Positions 1 through 8,728 of a DNA stretch of 64,000 nucleotides are shown piece after piece. The stretch lies in contig SUXH01000011.1 in the NCBI GenBank assembly GCA_015061055.1, positions 20,323 through 84,322 on the forward strand. The letters are read 5' to 3'. A program made the translations under genes and the position numbers. The notes under the pieces are model-generated. The model saw only the letters and a list, made by a program, of their open reading frames with translations, did not search any database and was not told the origin of the DNA. Position 1 is the stretch's first letter; each line of letters begins with the position of its first letter. The DNA comes from Bacteroidales bacterium. GTDB taxonomy: Bacteria > Bacteroidota > Bacteroidia > Bacteroidales > Muribaculaceae.

Positions 1-248
1 ATAAAGATAAGGTCACCACCATCGGCATAAAGGAATTGGTGGTCACGACGTTCTACGCGCACGTCTTCAAGTTTTTCACCGATGTTGAAGCGGCGTTCCA
101 AAACGCGACCGTCAACAACGTCCTTAAGCTTGGTACGCATAAAGGTGTTACCTTTACCAGGCTTAACGTGTAGGAATTCAATACAGAAATAAAGGCGGCC
201 GTCCATACGGATACATGTGCCGTTTTTGATGTCTTGAGCGTTCATCAT
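1..248 (-). CDS. efp: Elongation factor P, N-terminal part (gene runs off the left edge)
   Basis: Translation elongation factor P binds between the ribosomal P and E sites and relieves stalling at polyproline. About 82 N-terminal residues are visible, starting MMNAQDIKNGT and containing FLHVKPGKGNTFMRTK, the KOW-like domain I with the tip lysine region (KPGKG). Full-length EF-P is about 188 residues, so more than half lies outside the window. Two ATGs are adjacent (248 and 245); I chose the first because Bacteroidales EF-P usually starts M-x-NAQDIKNGT. It is divergent from rpmH, with facing promoters between them. Confidence 0.95.
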   Translation of the reverse strand, partial: MMNAQDIKNGTCIRMDGRLYFCIEFLHVKPGKGNTFMRTKLKDVVDGRVLERRFNIGEKLEDVRVERRDHQFLYADGGDLIF

Positions 249-307
249 AATGCTTTCTCGAAATTTATTTTTTTGAAAATTATTGTGTTGTCGAAATAAA
301 TCGAGTG

Positions 308-339
308 CAAAATTAATCAGATTTAGTAAAAAACGCAAA
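308..339 (-). promoter_or_regulatory. efp promoter (Bacteroidota type)
   Basis: On the minus strand TTTG (339-336), 20 nt spacer, TAATTTTG (315-308). This fits the Bacteroidota primary-sigma consensus TTTG-N19-21-TAnnTTTG and lies about 60 nt upstream of the efp start. Confidence 0.7.
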
Positions 340-365
340 AAAGTTGTGCTTAAAAATCGTTTACA

Positions 366-397
366 TTTGGTTATTTGCGAAAAAGTGCCTAATTTTG
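366..397 (+). promoter_or_regulatory. rpmH promoter (Bacteroidota type)
   Basis: TTTG (366-369), 20 nt spacer, TAATTTTG (390-397), leaving a leader of about 40 nt before rpmH. It is divergent to the efp promoter. Confidence 0.75.
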
Positions 398-442
398 CAA
401 TCCGAAAGTTGAAAATAAGTAAAACAAAATAATAATAGAGTA

Positions 443-598
443 ATGAAAAGAACATTCCAACCTTCAAACAGAAAGAAAGCTAATAAGCACGGTTTCCGTC
501 TTAGAATGAAGACAGCTAATGGTCGTAAGGTATTGGCACGTCGTCGTGCAAAAGGTCGTTACAGCCTTTCAGTATCTGATTCAGTTTACAAGAACTAA
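443..598 (+). CDS. rpmH: 50S ribosomal protein L34
   Basis: A 51-residue, highly basic protein beginning [18 protein letters not shown] and containing [20 protein letters not shown], the diagnostic L34 sequence. L34 is a small late-assembly protein of the large ribosomal subunit. Length is normal for Bacteroidota. The start is the first ATG after the canonical promoter. The usual partner rnpA does not follow; instead there is a terminator and then an unrelated deacetylase gene. Confidence 0.97.
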   Translation: MKRTFQPSNRKKANKHGFRLRMKTANGRKVLARRRAKGRYSLSVSDSVYKN

Positions 599-623
599 TC
601 AAATATGTATAAGCGCGTGAGCG

Positions 624-646
624 CATTTGGCTGAGCTTTCCAAATG
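624..646 (+). other. Short inverted repeat downstream of rpmH
   Basis: CATTTGG (624-630) and CCAAATG (640-646) form a perfect 7-bp stem with a 9-nt loop in the rpmH 3' UTR. No T-run follows, so it is not itself a terminator; possibly RNA stabilisation. Apart from this, the following terminator and the next promoter, I see nothing in 599-852. Confidence 0.4.
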
Positions 647-675
647 TTGGAGGGCGATATTTATAGCGAAAAAAT

Positions 676-717
676 ACCGTTGTTATCAATAACAAGAAGA
701 TAATAACGGTTGTTTTT
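676..717 (+). terminator. rpmH terminator
   Basis: ACCGTTGTTATC pairs with GATAATAACGGT (one G-U) across an 11-nt loop and is followed by TGTTTTTG, a rho-independent terminator for rpmH. Confidence 0.75.
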
Positions 718-815
718 GTGTATATATACTTTTAGTGAATCTCCTAAATCGTAACAATGTTAATTATATAAGTTCCCTTTTAAGAATTTATTGTGTATTA
801 AAAGATATTATTGCC

Positions 816-823
816 TATCTTTG
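816..823 (+). promoter_or_regulatory. -7 box of the PIG-L deacetylase gene
   Basis: TATCTTTG fits TAnnTTTG, with TTG at 791-793 (22 nt spacer, slightly long). The start codon is 30 nt downstream. Confidence 0.55.
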
Positions 824-852
824 TGAAAATTATTTATTAGAAAATTATTACT

Positions 853-1599
853 ATGAATCGACGAGATATGCTTAAGATGGCAGGTACAGCCATAGCCGGA
901 GCTACGATATTAGGAGCGGAGGCTTTGGCTAAAGAATCAAACAATCAACCTAAAAGAAGAAAAGCGTTAATAATTGGAGCGCACCCTGATGATCCAGAAG
1001 GAAATGTTGGGGGTACTATGATTCGTTTGCGACAGGCTGGTTGGGACGTGATATCGGTTTATATGACACGAGGACAAGCGGGCATAAAAGGTAAATCATA
1101 CGATGAAGCTGCTATGATACGTACACAAGAAGCTATTGACGCTTGTAAAATACTTGATGTGCGACCTGTGTTTATGTCGCAAATTGATGGCAATTCGGAG
1201 GTGAATAAAGAAAGATATGCAGAAATGCAAGAATTGATAGCAAAGGAGAATCCTGATATTGTGTTTACGCATTGGCCTATTGATGGTCATCCGGATCATC
1301 GTGTTTGTTCAATCTTGGTGTATAATGCTTGGCGGAGACTTGATTATAGTTTTGAGTTGTATTATTTTGAGACGATGAATGGTACTCAGACTCAATATTT
1401 TCAACCAACAGACTATGTGGATATATCAGAAGTTGCTGAACAAAAACATAAATCGTATTTTTGTCATGTAAGTCAAAATACACGAAAGTCTTATGAGGGT
1501 TGGCATTGCCATTCTGAAAAATTTAGGGGGATAGAATTTCGTTGTGATAGGGCAGAAGCTTTTATACATCTTCGTCGTGATAGCAGTGATATATTTTAA
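853..1599 (+). CDS. PIG-L/LmbE-family deacetylase, TAT-type signal
   Basis: 248 residues. The N-terminus MNRRDMLKMAG followed by a hydrophobic Ala/Gly stretch resembles a twin-arginine signal (RRD-hydrophobic), so export folded to the periplasm is likely. The mature part carries both zinc motifs of N-acetylglucosaminyl-deacetylase-like enzymes: AHPDDPE (His44, Asp46, Asp47) and HPDH (His146, Asp148, His149). The family removes N-acetyl groups from GlcNAc-containing glycans, glycolipids or small thiols; the substrate here cannot be told. It has its own promoter and converges on the minus-strand sugar-nucleotide genes, without a clear terminator between them. Related Bacteroidota proteins are common, so function beyond deacetylation is open. 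Confidence 0.85.
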   Translation: MNRRDMLKMAGTAIAGATILGAEALAKESNNQPKRRKALIIGAHPDDPEGNVGGTMIRLRQAGWDVISVYMTRGQAGIKGKSYDEAAMIRTQEAIDACKILDVRPVFMSQIDGNSEVNKERYAEMQELIAKENPDIVFTHWPIDGHPDHRVCSILVYNAWRRLDYSFELYYFETMNGTQTQYFQPTDYVDISEVAEQKHKSYFCHVSQNTRKSYEGWHCHSEKFRGIEFRCDRAEAFIHLRRDSSDIF

Positions 1600-1635
1600 T
1601 TGTAGCTAGTGCATAATAAATAGAAGTTCTCCGAT

Positions 1636-2382
1636 TTATTTTTCCATCTTAGCAAAGAACGTGTTGGCAAGTGTGAGGGTTTCATGTCGACCGATATCGA
1701 ACCATTCATAATCTGATGGGGTGTAACCTTGAATTTTTAAATCGTGGCATCGGTCGATATAAAAAGGAGTAATTGAGAATTTAGCCTCATTGGTGTAGTT
1801 CTCTAACGATTTGAAAATGGTGGGAGATATAATGTGTACTCCTCCAAATGCAAATTCTTGAAAGTTCTGTGTGAAACCGGAGAAACCTTCAGGGCGAGTT
1901 TCGCCTGTCTTTTTGTTAATCCACCCTTGTAGTTGGTTGTTGCTGTCAAAAAGTAGATAGCGTTCTGTTTGCCTACTTTTTACAAGTAGTGTTGCATCGG
2001 CATTGCTTATGCAGTGATGCTTATACATAGCAGATAGATCGAGTGTGGTGAGAATGTCAGCATTATGGACGATGAAAGGTTCTCCATCGTCGAGCCATCG
2101 TCGAGCCGCAAGTATTCCTCCTCCTGTATCGAGCAGAAGTTTACGCTCATCGCTGATAATTATGTTTTGTCCGAAGTTGTTATTTTGAGTAAGGAAATTA
2201 ATGATTTGTTCCCCGAAATGATGCACATTGACAACGATGTCGTGAAACCCATAATGAGCAAGGTTTTCAATCACTCGCTGTAGCATAGGTTTGCCCGATA
2301 CAGGGACCATTGCTTTAGGCATATTATCGGTAAGTGGGCGTAGGCGAGTACCAAGCCCAGCTGCAAAAATCATAGCTTTCAT
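1636..2382 (-). CDS. Sugar-1-phosphate nucleotidyltransferase, MurU-like
   Basis: 248 residues with the NTP-transferase signature at the N-terminus: GLGTRLRPLT then PKAMVPV, the nucleotide-binding loop and lysine of the glucose-1-phosphate thymidylyltransferase/MurU fold, and HNADIL around residue 106 for the metal-binding Asp. It lies 8 nt downstream of a gene whose N-terminal half resembles the sugar kinase AmgK. In Pseudomonas AmgK makes MurNAc-1-phosphate or GlcNAc-1-phosphate and MurU adds UMP, recycling cell-wall sugars while bypassing de novo UDP-MurNAc synthesis. By that parallel this is probably MurU; another hexose-1-phosphate nucleotidyltransferase is possible. Confidence 0.8.
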   Translation of the reverse strand: MKAMIFAAGLGTRLRPLTDNMPKAMVPVSGKPMLQRVIENLAHYGFHDIVVNVHHFGEQIINFLTQNNNFGQNIIISDERKLLLDTGGGILAARRWLDDGEPFIVHNADILTTLDLSAMYKHHCISNADATLLVKSRQTERYLLFDSNNQLQGWINKKTGETRPEGFSGFTQNFQEFAFGGVHIISPTIFKSLENYTNEAKFSITPFYIDRCHDLKIQGYTPSDYEWFDIGRHETLTLANTFFAKMEK

Positions 2383-2390
2383 ACTCGTTG

Positions 2391-3824
2391 TTAGTTACGT
2401 TTAGGGCGTAAGTGTTCTTCGATGTTTTGTTCTCGATGCACGAGCTCGACACGCACATTCCATTTCTTGTGAATATGTTCGGCCATGTGTTGCGCACTAT
2501 AAACAGAACGATGACGTCCACCTGTACAGCCGAAGCATACCATAAGATTGGTGAATCCACGTTCGATGTATCGTTGTACGGATGAATCGACAAGAGCATA
2601 GGCGTGATCGAGGAATTCGAGTATACCACCGTCATCTTCGAGGTATTTTATTACACATTCGTCAAGTCCGGTAAAAGGCTTGTAGCGGTCATATTTACCC
2701 GGATTGTTGATTGCTCGACAGTCGAACACAAATCCACCACCATTGCCTGATGCATCGTTAGGAATCCCTTTCTTATAAGAAAAACTCATTACTTTTACTG
2801 TAAGAGCTTGCTTCTGCAACTCGCTAGTGAATTGTTTTAGATTGATAAGTCTATTGAGCATTTCATTAAGGTATGGAAACTCGGTGAAAGGTGTTTCGAG
2901 AAGTTCACGTAAATTTTCGAGTGCATAAGGAACACTTTGAATAAAATAAGGTTTTTTCTCAAAATATCCACGAAAACCATAAGCACCGAGTACTTGCAGA
3001 GTACGGAAAAGGACAAATATTCTTAGTTGAGCATAGAATTCGTCATCTTTGATATTAATGTATTGGCGTAATGCTTTAATATATTCTTTAAGCAACTCTT
3101 GGCGTGTGCTTTCGGGAATATTGGCTTTAGCTTGCCATAAGAAAGAAGCAACATCGTAGTAGAAAGGTCCTTTACGTCCACCTTGAAAGTCGATGAAATA
3201 AGGTTCATCATTCTTAATCATCACATTGCGTGATTGAAAATCGCGGTAAAGGAATGTATTGGTGTTGTTTTTTAGCAAGCAATTGGCCATTTTTTCAAAA
3301 TCATCTTCAAGTTGAGGCTCGGAAAATTCCATTCCGGTAGCCTTCAAAAAGCAATATTTGAAATAGTTCAAATCCCATAGGATGGAACGTTTGTCTAGTT
3401 CGGGAACAGGATAGCACTTGCTGAAGTCCATACCATTGGCTCCTTCAAATTGAATCTTTGGCAGCATCTGCAAGGTTTTTACGAGCAAGTGCATTTCTTC
3501 TTCGCCAAAAACTCTTGTAAGACGTCCTTTTTCAATGGCTTTGAATAGAGCTAAGTCTCCTAAGTCCTCTTGAATATAAGCCATATTATCGCTACTTACG
3601 GCATATACTTTGGGTACAGGTAGCCCTTTTTTATGGAAATGTGAGGCCATATAAAGAAAAGCTTCGTTTTCTTCTTTGCAAGTTCCTAAAGCGCCAATAA
3701 TTGATTTATTGCCTAAAAGTCGAAAATATCGACGATTAGAGCCTGATGCAGGTAATTCAATGATTTCAGTAGGCTCTTGTCCTGTGAAATCAGTATATAG
3801 TTTTGCTAAAACTTCTTTGTTCAT
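2391..3824 (-). CDS. Fusion: AmgK-like anomeric sugar kinase + RapZ C-terminal domain
   Basis: 477 residues in two parts. Residues about 1-335 are an aminoglycoside-phosphotransferase-fold kinase: catalytic loop YRDFQSRNVM (Asp195, Asn200) and metal site IDFQGG (Asp212). This is the arrangement of AmgK, which phosphorylates MurNAc/GlcNAc at C1. Residues about 342-477 match the C-terminal domain of RapZ, including GCTGGRHRSV (432-441) and the tail HREQ; the RapZ N-terminal P-loop ATPase domain is absent. In E. coli this RapZ domain senses glucosamine-6-phosphate and binds RNA. The pairing suggests a sugar kinase with an amino-sugar sensor, feeding the MurU-like enzyme 8 nt downstream. The start follows a canonical promoter. 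Confidence 0.85.
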   Translation of the reverse strand: MNKEVLAKLYTDFTGQEPTEIIELPASGSNRRYFRLLGNKSIIGALGTCKEENEAFLYMASHFHKKGLPVPKVYAVSSDNMAYIQEDLGDLALFKAIEKGRLTRVFGEEEMHLLVKTLQMLPKIQFEGANGMDFSKCYPVPELDKRSILWDLNYFKYCFLKATGMEFSEPQLEDDFEKMANCLLKNNTNTFLYRDFQSRNVMIKNDEPYFIDFQGGRKGPFYYDVASFLWQAKANIPESTRQELLKEYIKALRQYINIKDDEFYAQLRIFVLFRTLQVLGAYGFRGYFEKKPYFIQSVPYALENLRELLETPFTEFPYLNEMLNRLINLKQFTSELQKQALTVKVMSFSYKKGIPNDASGNGGGFVFDCRAINNPGKYDRYKPFTGLDECVIKYLEDDGGILEFLDHAYALVDSSVQRYIERGFTNLMVCFGCTGGRHRSVYSAQHMAEHIHKKWNVRVELVHREQNIEEHLRPKRN

Positions 3825-3859
3825 AATTAAGAATGGTTCATTTTAAATGAATTGAATTA

Positions 3860-3890
3860 CAAATTTAGTGTAAACTTATCGTCTTAGCAA
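3860..3890 (-). promoter_or_regulatory. Promoter of the kinase-RapZ/MurU-like operon
   Basis: On the minus strand TTG (3890-3888), 20 nt spacer, TAAATTTG (3867-3860). It is divergent to and interleaved with the hflX promoter region. Confidence 0.65.
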
Positions 3891-3900
3891 GAAAAATGTG

Positions 3901-3908
3901 TAATTTTG
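3901..3908 (+). promoter_or_regulatory. -7 box of hflX
   Basis: TAATTTTG fits TAnnTTTG; no convincing TTTG at the expected upstream distance. The leader to the chosen hflX ATG is about 88 nt. Confidence 0.5.
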
Positions 3909-4001
3909 CAAAAGATAATGTTTTATATAAAGAAGCATAAAAAATATTGGGTAATTGTGAGTTCAATTATTTAAGTTTATGTGTTAAAAAATAGATTTTA
4001 T

Positions 4002-5249
4002 ATGGCAAAGTCAAGAAAAGACGGAATGATTGATAATATAATCACAGAGGAACTCAGTGAGAAATCTGTGCTTGTGGGGCTTATAACTCCCCAACAAAAT
4101 GAAATTAAAGCTAACGAGTATCTTGATGAGTTGGCTTTTCTTGCCGATACAGCCGGAGCTGTGGTGGTGAAGAAGTTCCTGCAACGTATAGATCAACCGA
4201 ATCGTGCCACATTTGTGGGTACCGGTAAATTGCAAGAAATTCGTGAGTATGTGGAAGAAAATGAGATAGGACTTGTGATATTTGATGATGATTTGTCGTC
4301 AAAGCAAGTGTCGAATATAGAAAAGGAATTAAAAACGAAGATTCTTGACCGTACAAGTCTTATTCTTGATATATTTGCTAAGCGTGCTCAAACTGCAAGT
4401 GCAAAAATGCAGGTTGAATTGGCTCAATACAGATATCTGTTGCCTCGATTGACCCGAATGTGGACTCACCTTGAGCGTCAGCGTGGGGGGATTGGTATGC
4501 GTGGTCCCGGTGAGACTCAGATAGAAACAGACCGTCGTATTATTCTTGATAAAATATCGCTTCTTAAACAGAAATTGAAAGAGCTTGATACACAATTCAC
4601 TGTGCAACGCAAAAATAGAGGAAAACTCACACGTATTGCACTTGTGGGCTATACCAATGTGGGCAAATCAACGCTAATGAATCTGCTGAGTAAAAGTGAT
4701 GTGTTTGCTGAAAATAAGTTGTTTGCTACGCTCGATACCACTTGTCGCAAGGTGGTAATTGAAAATCTGCCTTTCTTGTTGAGTGATACAGTAGGGTTTA
4801 TTCGTAAGTTGCCACACCATCTTGTGGAGTCGTTCAAAAGTACTCTTGATGAGGTGCGTGATGCCGATATTTTGGTACATGTGGTGGATATTTCTCATCC
4901 TCAATTTGAAGATCAGATTGAAATCGTGAACAAAACGTTGCAAGAAGTGTGCAATGCGAGCGATAAGGAAATGATTCTTGTGTTCAATAAGATAGATGCT
5001 TTTACTTATGTGAAGAAGGATGAGGACGATCTTACACCTCGCACACGAGAAAATATATCACTTGAAGAATTGAAAGAAACTTGGATGGCGAAAATGGAGA
5101 AGAATTGCGTGTTTATTTCGGCAAAAAATAAACTGAATATTGATGAGCTTAAAACTATGTTATATGAAAAGGCTAAAGCAATACATCAAGCGCGTTTCCC
5201 ATATAACGATTTCTTGTTTCAGAAATATGACGACTTGATGGAAGAATAA
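4002..5249 (+). CDS. hflX: GTPase HflX, ribosome-associated
   Basis: About 415 residues. It has the HflX N-terminal domain, the linker GGIGMRGPGETQIETDRR, and a G domain with Walker A GYTNVGKST, G3 DTVGF and G4 NKID. HflX binds the 50S subunit and splits or rescues stalled 70S ribosomes, notably under stress. I start at ATG 4002 (MAKSRKDG); an in-frame GTG at 3981 would add seven residues, and ATG 4026 is also possible. It is a single-gene unit with its own promoter, ending in a strong terminator shared with the convergent kinase operon. Confidence 0.95.
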   Translation: MAKSRKDGMIDNIITEELSEKSVLVGLITPQQNEIKANEYLDELAFLADTAGAVVVKKFLQRIDQPNRATFVGTGKLQEIREYVEENEIGLVIFDDDLSSKQVSNIEKELKTKILDRTSLILDIFAKRAQTASAKMQVELAQYRYLLPRLTRMWTHLERQRGGIGMRGPGETQIETDRRIILDKISLLKQKLKELDTQFTVQRKNRGKLTRIALVGYTNVGKSTLMNLLSKSDVFAENKLFATLDTTCRKVVIENLPFLLSDTVGFIRKLPHHLVESFKSTLDEVRDADILVHVVDISHPQFEDQIEIVNKTLQEVCNASDKEMILVFNKIDAFTYVKKDEDDLTPRTRENISLEELKETWMAKMEKNCVFISAKNKLNIDELKTMLYEKAKAIHQARFPYNDFLFQKYDDLMEE

Positions 5250-5280
5250 TAAGGGAGTATAAAAAAGGAATATAATAAGA

Positions 5281-5319
5281 AACCAGGCTACGAATTTAAG
5301 TTTTGTAGCCTGGTTTTCT
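5281..5319. terminator. Bidirectional terminator between hflX and the kinase operon
   Basis: AACCAGGCTAC (5281-5291) and GTAGCCTGGTT (5305-5315) pair perfectly over a 13-nt loop, with T-rich sequence on the plus side and an A-rich flank (T-rich on the minus strand) on the other. Confidence 0.85.
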
Positions 5320-5323
5320 TATG

Positions 5324-8300
5324 TTATTTATCTCTGCCGAAGATAAGTCCGAGAATCATCAAAACGATTAATATATAAAATATGACTGAGATAAGCAATA
5401 GGATAGTGAGTACAGTGGCAATTGAACCAATAATGTAGAATAATGAACAGAATACTGCATCCCAAAATCCGGAGTAATAATTGACATCTTTAAATATAAT
5501 GACAATTTGTACTATCTGGCAAATCGCAAAGGCTAACAATGCAAGAGGAATAAGTGATTCGGCAATGAAAGCCAATGCAATGGTAACGATAATAATTCCA
5601 ATCCAAGAATAGTATCCCCATTTAAGAGCAATATCGGCACGAGTATTCGCTCTCCAATCTTCAATAATATTCAAGAAACAAATTGATTGATAGTACGTAA
5701 TCACTGCAAAAATGATGAAACTTATTATTGCCCCTCCCCAACCAACTTCATCGGGAGAGCAAAACCAAGTGGAATCACCTGGTGCTAATGTAATGTAAGA
5801 AATCTCAAGAATTGAGATAATCATAAATGTCACCCAATAGGCAATGAATTTGCCTCCGCGCAGTCGGTAGCCATCTCTAATTTTGTTGAGAACAATCAGA
5901 ACTATAGATAAGAGAAGGATTGCTATAACTATCCATTGAGAATTCATGGAAGACAACTTATTAACACTGAATTGAGAGAAGTACGATTCTAATTCAGAAA
6001 ACCAATCATTGCTTTCTGTATTGACAGGCGGGGTGGGTACATACACTTTAGTTTTGTCATCATCCTTTATGGTCTTATTCTTGGTAGTATTCTTTTGCTT
6101 TCCATTCTTTGGATAATTCTCAATGCAAACATTTTGGGAGTTAGGCAATAAGATGTTTTTAGATGCAATTTTTTCACCTTGATTCCATATCTCTACAATA
6201 TATTCCCCAGGAGAATAAACGCCACCTTTTTTATTGCCCCAACCGATCAAATTGCAGTTGAGACGTGTATGGCCGTAGTTGATGTTTTTTAAGTTAAACT
6301 GATATGTGCTATGAGAAGGGGAATTAGTTCCTCTCATTAATGTACCTGAGTTGTTGTAAATTTTAACGTAAATAGGAGCAGTCGATTTATCTTTCAGCCC
6401 GTAGTAGTAAATTCTTGGTCGAAGGTATATTATCTTGTCGTTAAATAGAATCTCATCGCTGCCATTGATAACAGTGTTTTCATAAGTGCAGTTGGTGAAA
6501 GTGATATCAGAAACATCAATATCTCTTTTAGAGTGCTTTATACAGTCATCTATAGAATAGTCCAACGTACCATAAGTGATATTATAGACTTCTTTATATT
6601 GGGAATAAGTGATGTTAACAATACTTTTACCGGTATTAATCGATTCCATCTGTCGGTAAAGAGGATTGCCGTCTTCGTCGAATGAGTATATGGCAAGATA
6701 TGCTTTATCCGTATTATTATTTGTGAGAATGAATGCAAAATCACGATAATAATCAAACCTATCTCCACTTATATGTGAGAAAAATACGCTATTCGGGAAT
6801 TGGGCTGCTGATGGCATAAATAGGCGGAAACCATCTTTGCCTGTCTTCAGATTCATTTTTTTTACGAAATCGAGGATTGCTCTACGATATCGAACAAGGT
6901 TTATTATACTTGCTTCAAAATCGCTATTCCAAATGCTGTTGAGAATTTGGTAGTCTTTTTTGCTGACATAATTAGTTGCATCAAAGAAACCATCGACCCC
7001 GTCAACGCTACCGGTTATCCATTTCTTTGACTTATTGGTGACTGAGATTTTAGTCCCATAAGGTATTGTGTTATGCTTGGCGTTTCCTGAAATAGTATCT
7101 GTTCTGGGCGCGTCTATATTTGCGATAGAATATAGGCTTTCTCCCATCATTGGGGAAATTATGAAATTGTAGGCGAGTATACAAAAAATCAGGGTTGCCG
7201 CAATGCCTCCAATCCATTTCCACACACTATTGCTCGATTTCTTCTTTTGTGTGTAGGTAGAAGAGCTTGGTGTATAAGTGGGGCGAGGATGAGTAGTCTT
7301 ATTACGAATATTTACTACAGAGCTATATAGGAAGGTGTCTCTAAAATAGAAATCTACCTTCCAATTGCCGGGACTGCTATAACAAGTTTTGTTGTCATTT
7401 CCCCATCCACCTAATTGTGTGGAATATCTGCCCCTTGCATTAAGATTAACTACACCTTTCCATGTGAATCCGGGTTTGGAATTGTTGTTGTGTAAACTGC
7501 CGGAAGGTTCATATAGCTTATACCAGATTTCCACATTACCTATAGGGTTGAGAACATCATAGGTAATAGTAGGGGTGAGGTACATTGTATCGGTATATAA
7601 GGTGCCTCCATTTGGCGTAAGTGCGCGATTATTATCATAGTCATAATCGCAGAAAGTTACACCGGTGATTTTTAGTGGTGTTTTGGGAACAGTAGTAGCA
7701 GGCTTTACTGTTGATGCTGCTATTTTTATACTATCATCGGCAGCATCGTGTAAAGCTTTTCCCCATTCTTCCATAGCCGGGCGATCGGCGGGATTGCTAC
7801 CGAATGCTCTGATAAACAAAGATTGTATATTCGCCGGTAGGTTGTGGAAATTCTGGTGCAGATTTAAACCCTGATTGAACGATATGTATTGTTTCTTGTC
7901 GCCATAAGCAAAGAGACCTTGCTCGATACATTCTTCATTTGTAACATATTTGTCGTAAGGCGGTTTTAGCACCGTTCCGCTATAAGGGTGTGTACCGGTA
8001 AGAATTTTGTAGAATACTACGGCTGCCGCAAATCGGTCGCAATATACAGTAAACGGTTGTTTAGCTAAGTGTAATTTTTTGCCTTCAGGAGCTAAATAGT
8101 CGGGAGTGAAAGCTGTTGCCGGATACAGTAATTTACCGTTTTGTGTGATTTGGAAAGAGTCGGTATCTACAATTGATATTTTACCCGAAGACGTAGCCAT
8201 TACGTTTTCAGGTTTCAAATCGATAATTACGTATTTCCCCGTTTCATGAATCGAATATATAGCAATAGCCCAATTGCAGAGCATCTTAATACGGTTTTTG

Positions 8301-8728
8301 ATGCCCACGTTTGACGTTAGCTCATATTTGTTGTGCCAAGAAGTATATTTTTTATATTTGGCTTGTTGAGAAATGGGCTTTGCATTATAAGTGGACAAAA
8401 TAAGAAGGTCTCGGCTGTCGGGGAATGCCAAAGGCATTATATAACCGATGAAATTCTTATTGGTGTCGTAAGCGAGAGCAATAGGCCAACAGATGCGGAA
8501 ACTATTACTGCCGGTGATGTTTTTAGGTGGGTTTTGCACCATAAAAGCAATGCGGTCATAGACTTTCTGCGCCGTTTGCTGTTCCTTGTAGATTTTTACA
8601 CAACAATCTTTATATTGAGATGTCGTGATATTATGAACGTTTCCTTGTCCCCCCTTACCAAGAGGTTTGTCGACTATATCGATTGACTCGAAACTTGAGG
8701 AGGGTGTTTTTTTAATGTAGATTCTCAA
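5324..8728 (-). CDS. Large membrane-bound eukaryote-type Ser/Thr kinase of a TerY-type cassette
   Basis: 1134 residues. The kinase domain (about 15-330) has the glycine loop GKGGQGNV, Lys45 (CVKIY), catalytic loop IDLKPENV (Asp170, Lys172, Asn175) and DTD at 188-190 in place of DFG. Then come a beta-rich module (about 355-475), a transmembrane helix (503-527), an SH3-like stretch (531-595), a segment of unknown fold, a second copy of the beta module (about 742-862) and at least five C-terminal transmembrane helices (930-1130). The two modules share GWGN and YSxPGxW/Y-V-F/W signatures. It overlaps the upstream kinase gene by 4 nt (ATGA). I infer a sensor or effector kinase; its substrate is unknown. 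Confidence 0.85.
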   Translation of the reverse strand: MRIYIKKTPSSSFESIDIVDKPLGKGGQGNVHNITTSQYKDCCVKIYKEQQTAQKVYDRIAFMVQNPPKNITGSNSFRICWPIALAYDTNKNFIGYIMPLAFPDSRDLLILSTYNAKPISQQAKYKKYTSWHNKYELTSNVGIKNRIKMLCNWAIAIYSIHETGKYVIIDLKPENVMATSSGKISIVDTDSFQITQNGKLLYPATAFTPDYLAPEGKKLHLAKQPFTVYCDRFAAAVVFYKILTGTHPYSGTVLKPPYDKYVTNEECIEQGLFAYGDKKQYISFNQGLNLHQNFHNLPANIQSLFIRAFGSNPADRPAMEEWGKALHDAADDSIKIAASTVKPATTVPKTPLKITGVTFCDYDYDNNRALTPNGGTLYTDTMYLTPTITYDVLNPIGNVEIWYKLYEPSGSLHNNNSKPGFTWKGVVNLNARGRYSTQLGGWGNDNKTCYSSPGNWKVDFYFRDTFLYSSVVNIRNKTTHPRPTYTPSSSTYTQKKKSSNSVWKWIGGIAATLIFCILAYNFIISPMMGESLYSIANIDAPRTDTISGNAKHNTIPYGTKISVTNKSKKWITGSVDGVDGFFDATNYVSKKDYQILNSIWNSDFEASIINLVRYRRAILDFVKKMNLKTGKDGFRLFMPSAAQFPNSVFFSHISGDRFDYYRDFAFILTNNNTDKAYLAIYSFDEDGNPLYRQMESINTGKSIVNITYSQYKEVYNITYGTLDYSIDDCIKHSKRDIDVSDITFTNCTYENTVINGSDEILFNDKIIYLRPRIYYYGLKDKSTAPIYVKIYNNSGTLMRGTNSPSHSTYQFNLKNINYGHTRLNCNLIGWGNKKGGVYSPGEYIVEIWNQGEKIASKNILLPNSQNVCIENYPKNGKQKNTTKNKTIKDDDKTKVYVPTPPVNTESNDWFSELESYFSQFSVNKLSSMNSQWIVIAILLLSIVLIVLNKIRDGYRLRGGKFIAYWVTFMIISILEISYITLAPGDSTWFCSPDEVGWGGAIISFIIFAVITYYQSICFLNIIEDWRANTRADIALKWGYYSWIGIIIVTIALAFIAESLIPLALLAFAICQIVQIVIIFKDVNYYSGFWDAVFCSLFYIIGSIATVLTILLLISVIFYILIVLMILGLIFGRDK

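Noticed and set aside
1096..1483. Minus-strand open frames inside the PIG-L gene
   Set aside because: Antisense shadows of a gene with complete catalytic motifs; no promoter or family.
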